Origin: Nilaparvata lugens
Taxonomy: Eukaryota > Arthropoda > Insecta > Hemiptera > Delphacidae
Direction: 5' to 3'
Assembly (NCBI RefSeq): GCF_014356525.2
Contig: NC_052511.1
Location: 29,690,437 to 29,754,436 of the forward strand
Length of the DNA stretch: 64,000 nt
The notes beneath the pieces were generated by a model, which worked only from the letters and a program-made list of their open reading frames with translations, searched no databases and was not told where the DNA came from. The first letter of the stretch is position 1, and every line of letters begins with the position of its first letter. The translations under genes and the position numbers were made by a program. Below are positions 42,119 to 52,469 of the stretch, one piece after another.

Positions 42119-43536
42119 ATTTGTCCTTTTTCACTTGCTTTTGAATAATATTTGTGTTATGTATCTTTATTCTTGCATTTCTCACTTGCTCAAGTCGTTG
42201 TAGGCAGGTTTTGCTCCACTCGGTTTGTGTGGCGCTGGTGTACTGCTTCTTTGTTTTCAACTCGATTCCGGAATGTGGGATTTGGCCAGCACTTGTTTCA
42301 AGTTTCGAATCTGAATTTATTCCAGCTGAATATTCAGTACTTTCATGTTTCATTGGCATATTTGCGATAAATATTGGCCTAATTCAATCAAACAACTTGT
42401 ATGTCTTCACGGATTGTGTTTGAATCTCAAACTTCTGGTAGGTGTAACCTCACTTTCAATTTGAACATGCTTTTCTGAACTCAATTTTTAGAATTTAGTT
42501 TAAAGCTCTTTCCAATTTTATATTGTTTATCTATTTCAATCTTTTTTAAAAGATGTCAATTTAGAATTTTGATTCTATTGCATTTCTGCAAAATTCCAAG
42601 ATCATCAAGATTGCTTGATGTTTCTACAAATCTTTATTTCATATTCTTGTTTTCAAACTCTTTGTACTCTGAACTCTGTGTAGTTCAGAGCGCAGTTGCT
42701 ACAGTCAACATATTTTCTTACCGTAGGGTATTTTCTTTTCCTCTGTCCACAGTTTGGATTTTGGGAAACTCAATCAATCTCTCTCTACATCTCTCGAATC
42801 AATCTGCTACCGAATCTGTTCTACAATTCTACCTATGATTTAATCTACCGATAAAGGTCTCTATTGACAGTCGAAATTGCATCCACTTTGGGGTTCCATA
42901 TACCCTCCCACTCACTTGGTTGACTGTGCAATTTAGCATTCCACTTTGGGGTTACATATACCCTCCCACTCTCTGGCCGGTATGGTGATGATGATTTCCA
43001 TTGCCAGAGCATTTCTTACAAATGCCTACAATCTTCGACAGCTTTCGACATCCTCAAGATATTCAGGTTGAGTAATTGTATATTCATCATAAATTTGTGA
43101 TATCATCCATTCTTATTCATTCATCTGTCTATTTTCATTCATTCATTATCATTCATACTACTATTGTTCATTTACTTATATAGATTTATCTTACTTTTGA
43201 GCTGTGCCTACAAAGGCAATCAAAGAGTTTGTCATTTCAGGACATTGAATAATATTCAAAATTTTGAATACAAAATCATTTTATTTTTTGAATTTGTTTT
43301 TTCACCATTTAAAAGTCTTTACAATTGGCATCACATTCAACTTATGTATTTTGAAACTTACATCACAATTAATTCAACAATAAAAATAACAATTATTCAC
43401 TATTTGATTTTGCAATTATTCGCATTACCTATTGTTTTGGTAGGACGAGTTGTATTCAGGACTCAGCCTACCTGGTCCTCTATTAATTTTGCTACCAGAA
43501 AAGTTATTTTGATAGATATAAGGAGCATATTTATCA
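42119..43536 (+). repeat. inverted, truncated BEL-2 LTR copy
   Basis: Reverse complement of most of the LTR at 46552-48112, including the 850-bp part missing from the 3' LTR. Its right edge is the true LTR terminus (TGATAAATATG on the minus strand at 43536). Its left edge stops inside the LTR at the sequence GACAAATTTGAAATTAAT, where it fuses with the integrase. It replaces most of RT, RNase H and integrase. Confidence 0.8.
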
Positions 43537-44475
43537 CTCGTCTTGAGATGAAACGGGTGAGAGCAGCCAGAAAGACTGACAATATATTGAAGTTTGAGCT
43601 CAGGTTCTTTAAGAAATCTTTTTTCCAATGAATGGAAACGTTTCATAGCTTGAGTCCTTGAATGACCAAGGGTGGCCAAATGAATCCTTGCGAGGTAAGG
43701 ACACTTGAAAACGACCATCTTCATGCCTGATGGTATTTTCTTTGTAGTGTGCTTCAACCCTAGCACACTCAGGAAAGACAGGAATAACTGAAGAGACTTC
43801 TTCCAGCTTCCAGAAGGTTTTCCAACTGATTGGAGACTTCAGCTGTGGAGACAAAATTGGTAACAAATTGATTAGATGATTTTTTGAGTGACACTGATTT
43901 AGGTAATTGACTAGAGCCAAAAACAATCCAGCCAAGTTTTGTATTTTGTAGGATTGGAACATCAGGTGACACAATAATTTGATTGCCAGTCATGATTGCG
44001 GCATAAACGTCAATACCCAATAGGATATCAATTTTCTTAGATTTATGAAAATTTGGATCTGTAAGTCGAATATTGCTTGAAATCTTGTAATAGTTAAGAT
44101 CAATTGTGACAAGAGGAATACATGAGGCAAATTTCTCAACAACAATACATTCTTGTTGCGTTGACCAAGTATGATCAGATGATTTTATTAATACTGAGTG
44201 AACAACTGTAGATTTGGCTTGCATACTGGACACTCCATTAATCAGATTAGTTACATGACGAGAAGGAAGAGCTAATCTATCAGCCAACTCTTGAGTGATG
44301 AGTGAACAATCACTTCCTGTGTCCATTAAAGCATTACATGCAATTAATTCACCATTTGAACTAACAACCAGAACCTCTGCGGTAGGCAATACTTGAATTG
44401 ATGACTTATTATTAGAAATGATGGATGAAGCAGCATGTGAAACAACTGTTGTTTCTGAATTATCAGATTATGAAC
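43537..44475 (-). pseudogene. BEL-2 protease and start of reverse-transcriptase region
   Basis: Frame 44389-43769 has an A17-type protease with the active-site motif ALMDTGSDCSLITQELADRL, then KKIDILLGIDVYAAIM and LGWIVFGSS. Overlapping frames at 43974-43609 and 43766-43425 continue with FWKLEEVSSVIP and RFHSLEKRFLKEPELKLQY, the sequence that precedes the RT fingers. At least two frameshifts are present. RT catalytic motifs are gone; the coding trace stops at the inverted LTR. Confidence 0.8.
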
Positions 44476-44780
44476 TAGAGATGTGTCGTTCGGTCATGAC
44501 CCGTTCGAATTGAACGGGTCATTTAGGTGAACGAGTGATCCGGATCACATTTATTCAAAAAACCCGTTCATTTGACCCGTTCATCAACCAGGGTCAACCC
44601 CTGTTTTTACTGTTTTTACACATCAACTGTGGTGGGCCTCTTTTTTTTTTTTTTTGCTTGTTTATAGGAAAGCTATAGAAAATTAACCGTTCAATTGAAC
44701 GGGTCTTTTTGAACGGGTCGCGGCAGTGAACGTGAACGACTGACCCGAATCAGTAAAGTGATCCGAACTTCCCATCTCTA
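44476..44780. mobile_element. hAT-type MITE (305 bp) with TTATGAAC target duplication
   Basis: Ends TAGAGATGTGTCG and AACTTCCCATCTCTA form short inverted repeats. TTATGAAC occurs immediately outside on both sides (44468-44475 and 44781-44788), the 8-bp duplication expected for hAT. Internal ACCCGTTC/GAACGGGT motifs are repeated at least six times in both orientations. A T-run lies near 44641-44655. Confidence 0.9.
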
Positions 44781-45245
44781 TTATGAACTAACTGAATTTG
44801 ATGCTGAAGATGAATGGGCACTAGAAACGGTGCACTCATTCTGAGACTGAATCACATTAGAAACAACATTCTTACCTCCTGAATTGCTAGTAAAGGAATC
44901 ATGTAGAACAGTGTGATGTCGCTTATCACATTTTTGGCATCTCTTAGAAGAGCAGTTGTGATTGTCAGTGTAAGGATTGAGGCAATTGAAACACAACCCT
45001 TTCCTTTTGATTGCATCATAACGTTGATTGATGGGAATCTTTGAAAAATTGACACATTTGAAAATCCCATGAGATCGATCATTGCAAAATTGACAGGATA
45101 CTGATGGCTGAAAATTATTCAGAGTATTATTTTGAGCAAAAGGACGAGTATTTTGCTTGACATTGGGTGCATTTGAAGTAGCTTGAGTAAAAACCTTTTG
45201 ATTAGTTGGTGGATTTGAGGGGCTATGAGATGAAATAGCATCCAT
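44781..45245 (-). pseudogene. BEL-2 Gag zinc-knuckle region
   Basis: The frame holds CQFCNDRSHGIFKC and GLCFNCLNPYTDNHNCSSKR, then CQKCDKRHHTVLH, the tandem zinc knuckles of Pao Gag proteins that bind RNA. It is separated from the upstream Gag frame by a small tandem duplication near 45275-45295 (AAACTATGGGAAT, then AAACTGTGGGAAT) that introduces a stop. Confidence 0.75.
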
Positions 45246-45279
45246 TACCTTATATTGATTTTCAAGAAATTCCCACAGT

Positions 45280-46257
45280 TTATTCCCATAGTTTTATAGT
45301 TGGGATTTCATTTATTTCAATGCGTTTTTCCCATTCGTGCAAGATATTAGAGTCAAGTTGAGAAGTGATTTTTTGCATGTAAAGTAAATCTTTAATTTGA
45401 ACATCCAATTTGAGTGCTTCTAAAGCATTAATGTGACATTTACAGTGATCAATGGAAGCTCTAAGAGATTTGGAACAATTTTTCTTGAGTGCTGGGGGTG
45501 ATTCAATACCTTGAATGTGGGTACTTGCAATTTTTCTGGGGTTATTGTACCGCTGTGTAAGCAGATTCCATGCAAGCTCAAAGTTTCCATTCCCTGGAGG
45601 AATATTCTGCTTGCATGCAAGGGCTTCACCACTGAGAGCTTTGTGCAAATAATACAGCTTTGTAGCTGGAGCCAAAGTTTGGTTTTCAATAACCATATTG
45701 GAAAAGGTATCACGGAATTCAAGCCATGAATCAAAGAAACCTGAAAATTCTGGTAACGGTACCATTGGTAATTGTAGACCTTGATAAATAGGCATAGTGG
45801 GTTGCAAAAGCAGAGAATTGACATTATTAGCAGTCACTGAAGCAGATGGCGATTGATTTGTGTTGATTACACTATTATGATCTACAGACCCCGGTGATTT
45901 GGGAACTGGAGAGGAGTTTGGTGACTGATGTTCCATTGCCGGTGCTTGAAATGTAGTAACTTGCTGCTGTGAATCATAATTTTTCAAAATTGTATTTACA
46001 TTAGCAATTAACATTAAAAAATTTTCTGTGACAATTTGATGTTCATTGTCATCAATGTCATCTGCATCAAATTCCAGGCTTATCTCTTCATAACGCTGCT
46101 CAAAGTTGAGCAATTTAGTTTTGACTGCTAGTAGTTTTTGAAAATCATTTTCAGCATTGATTTTAAAATTGAAATATTCAGTATAAAGCCAAGATAGATT
46201 TTTAATGATGCCACTTCTCACAGTGAGAAGGCTGTTTCGTTTGCCTTTAGGAGGCAT
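45280..46257 (-). CDS. BEL-2 Gag N-terminal part (325 codons)
   Basis: Starts MPPKGKRNSLLTVRSGIIKN at 46257. It has a coiled-coil-like N-terminus, a Ser/Pro/Asn-rich linker, and a DUF1759-type core with VPLPEFSGFFDSWLEFRDTF and LYYLHKALSGEALA. This is the capsid region of Pao retrotransposons. The order and spacing match BEL-1 residues 1-300, but the sequences are clearly different families. The frame stops at KLWE because of the local duplication described for the next fragment. Confidence 0.8.
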   Translation of the reverse strand: MPPKGKRNSLLTVRSGIIKNLSWLYTEYFNFKINAENDFQKLLAVKTKLLNFEQRYEEISLEFDADDIDDNEHQIVTENFLMLIANVNTILKNYDSQQQVTTFQAPAMEHQSPNSSPVPKSPGSVDHNSVINTNQSPSASVTANNVNSLLLQPTMPIYQGLQLPMVPLPEFSGFFDSWLEFRDTFSNMVIENQTLAPATKLYYLHKALSGEALACKQNIPPGNGNFELAWNLLTQRYNNPRKIASTHIQGIESPPALKKNCSKSLRASIDHCKCHINALEALKLDVQIKDLLYMQKITSQLDSNILHEWEKRIEINEIPTIKLWE

Positions 46258-46551
46258 ATTGAAAATTGGAACGATACCTCAATTGAAAATGTTCGACCTC
46301 CTCTTACACTGGATGGCTACTGGTGTTGTATCCAATTGTTGGGAACAATGACATAAGTGCTTGGTTGAATGTATCAGTATGAGCAACTCCATACAAATAT
46401 TACCCTTGAACATACAGAAATAAACACTATGAATAAAAGTATAAAACAATAATCATTACACAATTGATGTAAAATAATGAATAAGAATAAATGTATTTTC
46501 TAAGCATATGTCAATATGAAGTATCCGGACCAGAGATGGCCAAACTTATAA
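46258..46551 (-). other. BEL-2 leader between 5' LTR and Gag
   Basis: Non-coding. On the minus strand, TGGCCATCTC and TGGTCCGGATAC lie 10 and 20 bp inside the LTR edge and are candidate primer-binding sites; I cannot choose between them. Confidence 0.4.
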
Positions 46552-48112
46552 TGATAAATATGCGCCTGATATCTATCAAAATAACTTTTCTGGTAGCAAA
46601 ATTAATAGAGGACCAGGTAGGCTGAGTCCTGAATACAACTCGTCCTACCAAAATGCGAATAGTTGCAAAATCAAGTAGTGAATAATTGTTATTTTTATTG
46701 TTGAATTAATTGTGATGTAAGTTTCAAAATACATAAGTTGAATGTGATGCCAATTGTAAGACTTTCAAATTTTGAAGAAACAAATTCAAAAAATAAAATG
46801 ATTTTGTATTCAAAATTTGAATATTATTCAATGTCCTGAAATGACCAACTCTTTGATTGCCTTTGTAGGCACAGCTCATAAGTAAGATAAATCTATATAA
46901 GTAATGAACAATAGCAGTATGAATGATAATGAATGAATGAAAATAGACAGATGAATGAATAAGATGGATGATATTACAAATTTATGATGAATATACAATT
47001 ACTCAACCTGAGTATCTTGAGGATGTCGAAAGCTGTCGAAGATTGTAGGCATTTGTAAGAAATGCTCTGGCAATGGAAATCATCATCACCATACCGGCCA
47101 GAGAGTGGGAGGGTATATGTAACCCCAAGTGGAATGCTAAATTGCACAGTCGACCAAGTGAGTGGGAGGGTATATGGAACCCCAAAGTGGATGCAATTTC
47201 GACTGTCAATAGAGACTGCAGACCTTTATCGGTAGATTCGATCGTAGGTAGAATTGTAGAACAGATTCGGTAGCAGATTGATTCGAGAGATGTAGAGAGA
47301 GATTGATTGAGTTTCCCAAAATCCAAACTGTGGACAGAGGAAAAGAAAATACCCTATGGTAAGAAAATATGTTGACTGTAGCAACAGCGCTCTGAACTAC
47401 ACAGAGTTCAGAGTACAAAGAGTTTGAAAACAAGAATATGAAATAAAGATTGTAGAAACATCAAGCAATCTTGATGATCTTGGATTTTTGCAGAAATGCA
47501 ATGGAATCAAAATGCTAAATTGACATTTTTTTAAAAAGATTGAAATAGATGAACAATGTAAAATTGGAAAGAGCTTTAAACTAAATTCTATAAATTGAGT
47601 TTAGAAAAGCATGTTCAAATGGGAAGTGAGGTTACACCTACCAGAAGTTTGAGATTCAAACACAATCCGTGAAGACATACAAGTTGTTTGATTGAATTAG
47701 GCCAATATTTATAGCAAATATGCCAATGAAACATGAAAGTACTGAATATTCAGCTGGAATAAATTCAAATTCGAAAATTGAAAACAAGAGCTGGCCAATT
47801 CCCACATTCCGGAATCGAGTTGAAACAAAGAAGCAGCACACCAGCGCCACACAAGCCGAGTGGAGCAAAACCTACCTACAACGACTTGAGCAAGTGAGAA
47901 ATGCAAGAATAAAGATACAAAACACAAATATTATTCAAAAGCAAGTGAAAAAGGACAAATTTGAAATTAATCAAATAATACTAGACAACAAATTGAAATT
48001 ATTACAAAGATACAAATATTGAAAACAATGCAGACTAAATCTGCCAAACGTTGGCTATACTGGCAACGCGCTAAGTTCAAAGATCAAGGATGATGCAAAT
48101 TGAGTTTTAACA
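46552..48112 (-). repeat. BEL-2 5' LTR (1561 bp)
   Basis: On the minus strand it begins TGTTAAAACTCAATTTGC and ends ATATTTATCA (TG...CA). It contains two 59-bp-spaced copies of GAGTGGGAGGGTATAT (47102, 47161). About 850 bp (roughly 47176-48035) is absent from the 3' LTR. Confidence 0.8.
47720..48022 (+). CDS. antisense ORF inside the BEL-2 LTR (100 codons)
   Basis: The frame begins MPMKHESTEYSAGINSNSKI and contains WSKTYLQRLEQVRNARIKIQ, a lysine/glutamine-rich helical segment. It runs opposite to gag-pol. The inverted LTR copy (42359 downward, minus strand) has the corresponding ORF with about 65 of 84 residues the same, although two compensating frameshifts change its middle. No known domain. 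It may be chance, a captured exon or a real accessory peptide. Confidence 0.3.
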   Translation: MPMKHESTEYSAGINSNSKIENKSWPIPTFRNRVETKKQHTSATQAEWSKTYLQRLEQVRNARIKIQNTNIIQKQVKKDKFEINQIILDNKLKLLQRYKY

Positions 48113-48444
48113 TCAAGGATGTGAGGAATTTCTTCCTCTTCTCACTCCAATCAACAATACTTTCGATTTCAATACCATTAGAAAGTTACAACCAATTGAA
48201 AAAGTGATGATTGCAGTTTTACTATTTTTTACGCAATTCCACTGTTAATCAAGAGTCTCTAAAACGAGGCTCATACATCATAGACACTCATGATTGGCTC
48301 TTAATTTTATCCTTTAGGAGCTCAGTTGCCTTAAATATTTATCTTCAACTACTGTTTTCTATCTTGGAACTACCGATATCGTGAATATGAGGAGAATATC
48401 TTTAATCTCTTGATGTTTTCAAGTGATTGAATCGTACCGTGTGT
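48113..48444 (+). repeat. diverged direct repeat, copy 2, 3' part
   Basis: Begins with the TCAAG target duplication and continues the repeat interrupted at 40724 (TACCATTAGAAAGTTACAAC, TTAATCAAGAGTCT). Past about 48270 there is no partner in the other copy. Ends at the assembly gap. Confidence 0.65.
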
Positions 48445-48544
48445 NNNNNNNNNNNNNNNNNNNNNNNNNNNNNNNNNNNNNNNNNNNNNNNNNNNNNNNN
48501 NNNNNNNNNNNNNNNNNNNNNNNNNNNNNNNNNNNNNNNNNNNN
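48445..48544. other. assembly gap (100 N)
   Basis: Exactly 100 N. To the right the sequence resumes in the middle of BEL-1 reverse transcriptase on the minus strand, mirror to 31454. Confidence 0.99.
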
Positions 48545-50518
48545 TGCTACTACCGATAAAATGTGACGTTTGGTAGGAACAGACTGATTAGGATTCACTG
48601 AAAAACAAAACGAATCACTACCAGGTTGCCATTTCAAACCTAGGACAGCCAACAAATTTCCCATCTCGAAATCTTTAGACAAGGTCGATTTTTCATCTTC
48701 CGAGAAATCATTCATCAATTCAGGTGAATTGGAACTCCATTTAGTAAGTTCGAATCCGCCTCTCTCGAACAATTCTTTAGCCTGACTACAAAGACGATTT
48801 GCTTCACCTAAAGAAGACACACTTGTCACCAAATCATCCATAAACATGTCACTCGGAATACGAGCTTTAGCATCAGGGAAATTTTCACCTTCTTCTTGAA
48901 CAAGTTGATGGACAGTTCTGAGAGCTAGAAACGGTGACTCACTCAGACCAAATACGACAGTTTTTAATTCAAAAATTTGTATGGGATCATTGGACGAAAA
49001 TCTCCATAACAAACGCTGAAATTTGCGACACGATTCATCGACAAGAATCTGTCTATACATCTGCTTTATATCAGCAGTTACAGCGATAGAAAATAACCGA
49101 AAATTGACTAACAGAACGAAAATATCCGTTTGCAACTTGGGGCTGATATGAAGTATATCATTCAATGATACTCCAGTAGTAGTTTTCGCGCCTGCGTCAA
49201 AGACAATACGCAAAGGCGTTGATTGACTCTGAGTTTTGATTACAGCATGATGAGGTATAAAATAACCACTTTTATCACTCTGATTTTTTATCAATTCCAT
49301 GTGTCCTTGTTTGAGATAATCCAAGAGGACATCGTGATACACTAAACGCATGTTTGGATCACGTGCCAGTCGTTTCTCCAAACTGATGAGTCGACGTTCT
49401 GACATAGCATAAGAATCACCAAGACAATCAGGGGATTTTGAAAACGATAATGAGACAACGAATCTACCCGAATTTTCACGACGAACGGACGATGCAAAAT
49501 TCTTCTCGCATTCCAACTCATCAGCAGTGAGTTGTTTTCCTACATCTGGAACGCTTTCCACTTCCCAAAATTTTCGAACTAACTTATCCAACGGTGATGT
49601 TAGACAAGTAATCAAACACGTTGAATTTTCTGAAGATTGAGTTAAAATAGGGGCTCTACCCATCAAAATATAACCGAAAACACTTTCCAAGGCCATCAAA
49701 TAATTCGAATCAATTTCCACACGACCATTTCGGAAAATATGGGGCACTAATTCAGCTCCTATAATAGCGTCAACTTCGCTGGGAATGTGATAACTTTCAT
49801 CAGCAAGTCGAAGACCAAACAAATTTGATAATTTAGAATTATCAATTTTACTAGTGGGAAGCTGTTCCATGATTTTTTCGACAACTAATGGTTCAATGGA
49901 AAATTTAACACTAGAATCGAGTCGAGATTGAAGCGTGACAAAAGTACGACCAAAAACTGATTGCGAATTTCCGCCAAAACCATTCACAATTAATTGGAAA
50001 GGAGAAATCGATAGTTGCAATTTACGACAAAGTTTACGAGTAATGAAATGACTTTGACTAGCTGAATCAACTAAAACTCTTATTTTGTGCAATCTACCTC
50101 TCTTATCAGGTACCTCGACTTGAGCAGTTGATAGTAGAACACTATACGGTGCCGACTTCAAATCGATAGAACAACAGGTAATAGTATTATTTTCTACCTT
50201 TTTCGCATCCGAATTTGATGACGAATTTGAAGCATTTCCGAAATGTAAAAGCGAATTATGCTTCTGACTACATTCCTCGCAGTTGGAAGAAGTACAATCT
50301 TTACTACGATGGGCTGGCAAGAAACATTTCAAACAGCAACCCTTCTCCTTAACAAAACGAAAACGGTCCCAAGGTGATAACTGACGAAAAAGACGACAAT
50401 TGATCAATTTATGATTTGTCATCGAACATTTCAGACATTCTGATATTTTTACCGGTGATTTGGTCACTTGCGAATTCGATTGAACAACCAACACTTTGAA
50501 TTTTGGTATTGGTTTCAC
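48545..50518 (-). pseudogene. BEL-1 pol, right-arm copy, cut by gap
   Basis: Mirror copy of BEL-1 residues about 317-962. It keeps zinc knuckles, protease (LVDSASQSHFIT) and RT (TADIKQMYRQI, MFMDDL), and then enters the gap after RHILSVVA. RNase H, integrase and the 3' LTR are absent from this arm. One Ser-to-Leu and one Ile-to-Val difference from the left copy are visible. The gag part upstream is out of frame because of a 1-nt deletion. Confidence 0.85.
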
Positions 50519-51429
50519 TACTGGCTTGCATTGTTTAGACGATTCGTCATGCGGTAACGATTTAATCTGCCTTTCGATGAATGAAACAAAATCAGTATAT
50601 GTGGGATCATCCTTAGTATGAACTGAAGCTTCAAATGCCTTCGAGAAACAGGATCTAAAATTTTCAACGCTTGGAACAGAAATATTGCATCAGATACATC
50701 TTCACCTCGTAGGCGTTTTAAAGCAGTAATTGAACCACAGAACTGATCGACTATAGAAACTAAACCTGCACGAGACTCAGATTTTAGACAATTGAATTCG
50801 AAAATTTGTTTCAAGTACACATTTGAGAGTGAGCGGGGGTCATTGAACCGCTTAATTAATGCATCCCAAATAATTTCATAATTATTAGCAATAGGTGGTA
50901 GATGACGTGAAATATTAGCTGCTTCTCCAGATAGTTTGGACACCAGATATTGGACCTTTTGTTGATTTGGAATCGATTTGTTGTCATGAATCATGCATTT
51001 AAACATTTCGTAGAATACCGCCCATTTTGATTGATCTCCGTCGAACACAGGAATTTCAATTTTCGGTAAAATATTAGACGAATCCTTATTGGAAGATACA
51101 GGTTGAGCCGGGGTAGAAACACTAGGTACAACCTGACTGCGTTTTTTCAATTCACTAGCAATTGCTTCCATATGTTCGAACATTTCCATATGTGAACTAC
51201 TAAATTTGGGTACAAATTCCGGGTCTTTTTCCATTTCAAGCTCCTGTATTTCCATTTCAACAGCTTCATAATCCTGAACAGTTTTAAGAGTGGAACTATA
51301 GAGAATTAGAAATTGTTTAGCACTAGCTTCTTCTTTTAAAGCCTTTTTCGACAAATCGAAAGTACGTTGAATACGATAGAAATATTGCTCAAGTTTAGCT
51401 CGTTTGAGCTTTAACTTCTTTTCACTCAT
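50518..51429 (-). pseudogene. BEL-1 gag, right-arm copy, frameshifted
   Basis: Mirror copy of BEL-1 residues 1-265 starting MSEKKLKLKRAKLEQYFYRI, identical to the left arm as far as LDPVSR. A missing A near 50641 (CTCGAAGG instead of CTCGAAAGG) then shifts the frame, ending at an early stop. The left arm is intact here, so this is either allelic decay or a sequencing error. Confidence 0.85.
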
Positions 51430-51788
51430 GATTGGATATTGGAAAGGTCTTAATGATTTTCATTTACTAATTTTCGAATAAAATTACGAATGCAACAATG
51501 AACTATTTTCATTGATGATTCAAGCAAGCAAAATGATAATGTTAGTACAAATTGAACAGAGAAAGCTCAATAGACGAAGCAAGCTAAGTGATAACGTTAT
51601 CAGCATTGCAAAGTAACGGTTCCGATCGGACAATAGAGATAAGAGTGAACCAACTTGATCGGCTCAATTCATAATGTACAAACAGGTTTGAACCCTAGCA
51701 TGCACAAACGATTTACAATAAAATTGGATGAGTGCTTGCCAAATATTTGAATAAAAAATAGCCAATAAAATTCGGCCTGGATGACCAC

Positions 51789-52469
51789 TGTAAACTCTAA
51801 GGTTCAACTTTACGAAATTTATATTGATTTTAAATTGGTAATCAATAATTTTGATGTAAAGTGGACTGTATTGAATAGAAAAGAAACAAGTGATATCTCT
51901 ACAGAAACAAGTACATGCAATGAATATATAAAAGAACAACTCACCGAAAATCTGCAGAGTACCTAATGTAATATTTATATTATTGAGCTTACAACTCCCA
52001 GGTAAGGTATTCAGGTGTCCCTGAGGTAGGAGATGAATCAAGGATGGTGAAAAGGCAAGCTTAATTGTCATCTACTGTTGGTAAATTCGGCTTCCATCAT
52101 ATAACGTTGCACATATATTTCTGACGAGATATTTACAATGTCTTTAAAGACTATAGATCAGTGAACTTTCCAATTGAAAAATAATAGTTTAAAACTTTCA
52201 ACTAAAGGAAGTTTGGCAAACACTCTTCCAAACGTAGGTTTATGGTGTACGATTTAACATTAACGAAAAAATAATAATTTGAAGAACGATTTTCTTCTGG
52301 GAATGATCGACGAATAATATCAATTCCCGACTCGAGGCAAGCTATTACAAAGCGAGACTGAACTGAAAGAAACAGCCTACCGGCTAGTGAGCGCGACGCA
52401 CTCAAGTGAAAGAAATACGAACTGAACGAGGAGCGCGCGTCCAATTCAAAAACGAAAAATGAAAACTAG
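51789..52469 (-). repeat. BEL-1 5' LTR, right arm
   Basis: Mirror of 27531-28210, with the same 14-bp truncation and the same junction with the AT-rich tail of the 1.5-kb repeat. Confidence 0.85.

Larger units (their letters stand above)
40725..48112 (-). mobile_element. BEL/Pao retrotransposon BEL-2, rearranged
   Basis: On the minus strand the order is 5' LTR (46552-48112), Gag, zinc knuckles, protease, start of RT, an inverted LTR segment, integrase end plus DUF5641, 3' LTR (40725-41436). TCAAG flanks both ends (40720-40724 and 48113-48117), a clean 5-bp target duplication. The DNA outside joins up as one copy of the repeat also seen intact at 38746-39520. So the insertion is genuine and the whole 7.4 kb is a single element with later damage. 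Confidence 0.85.
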
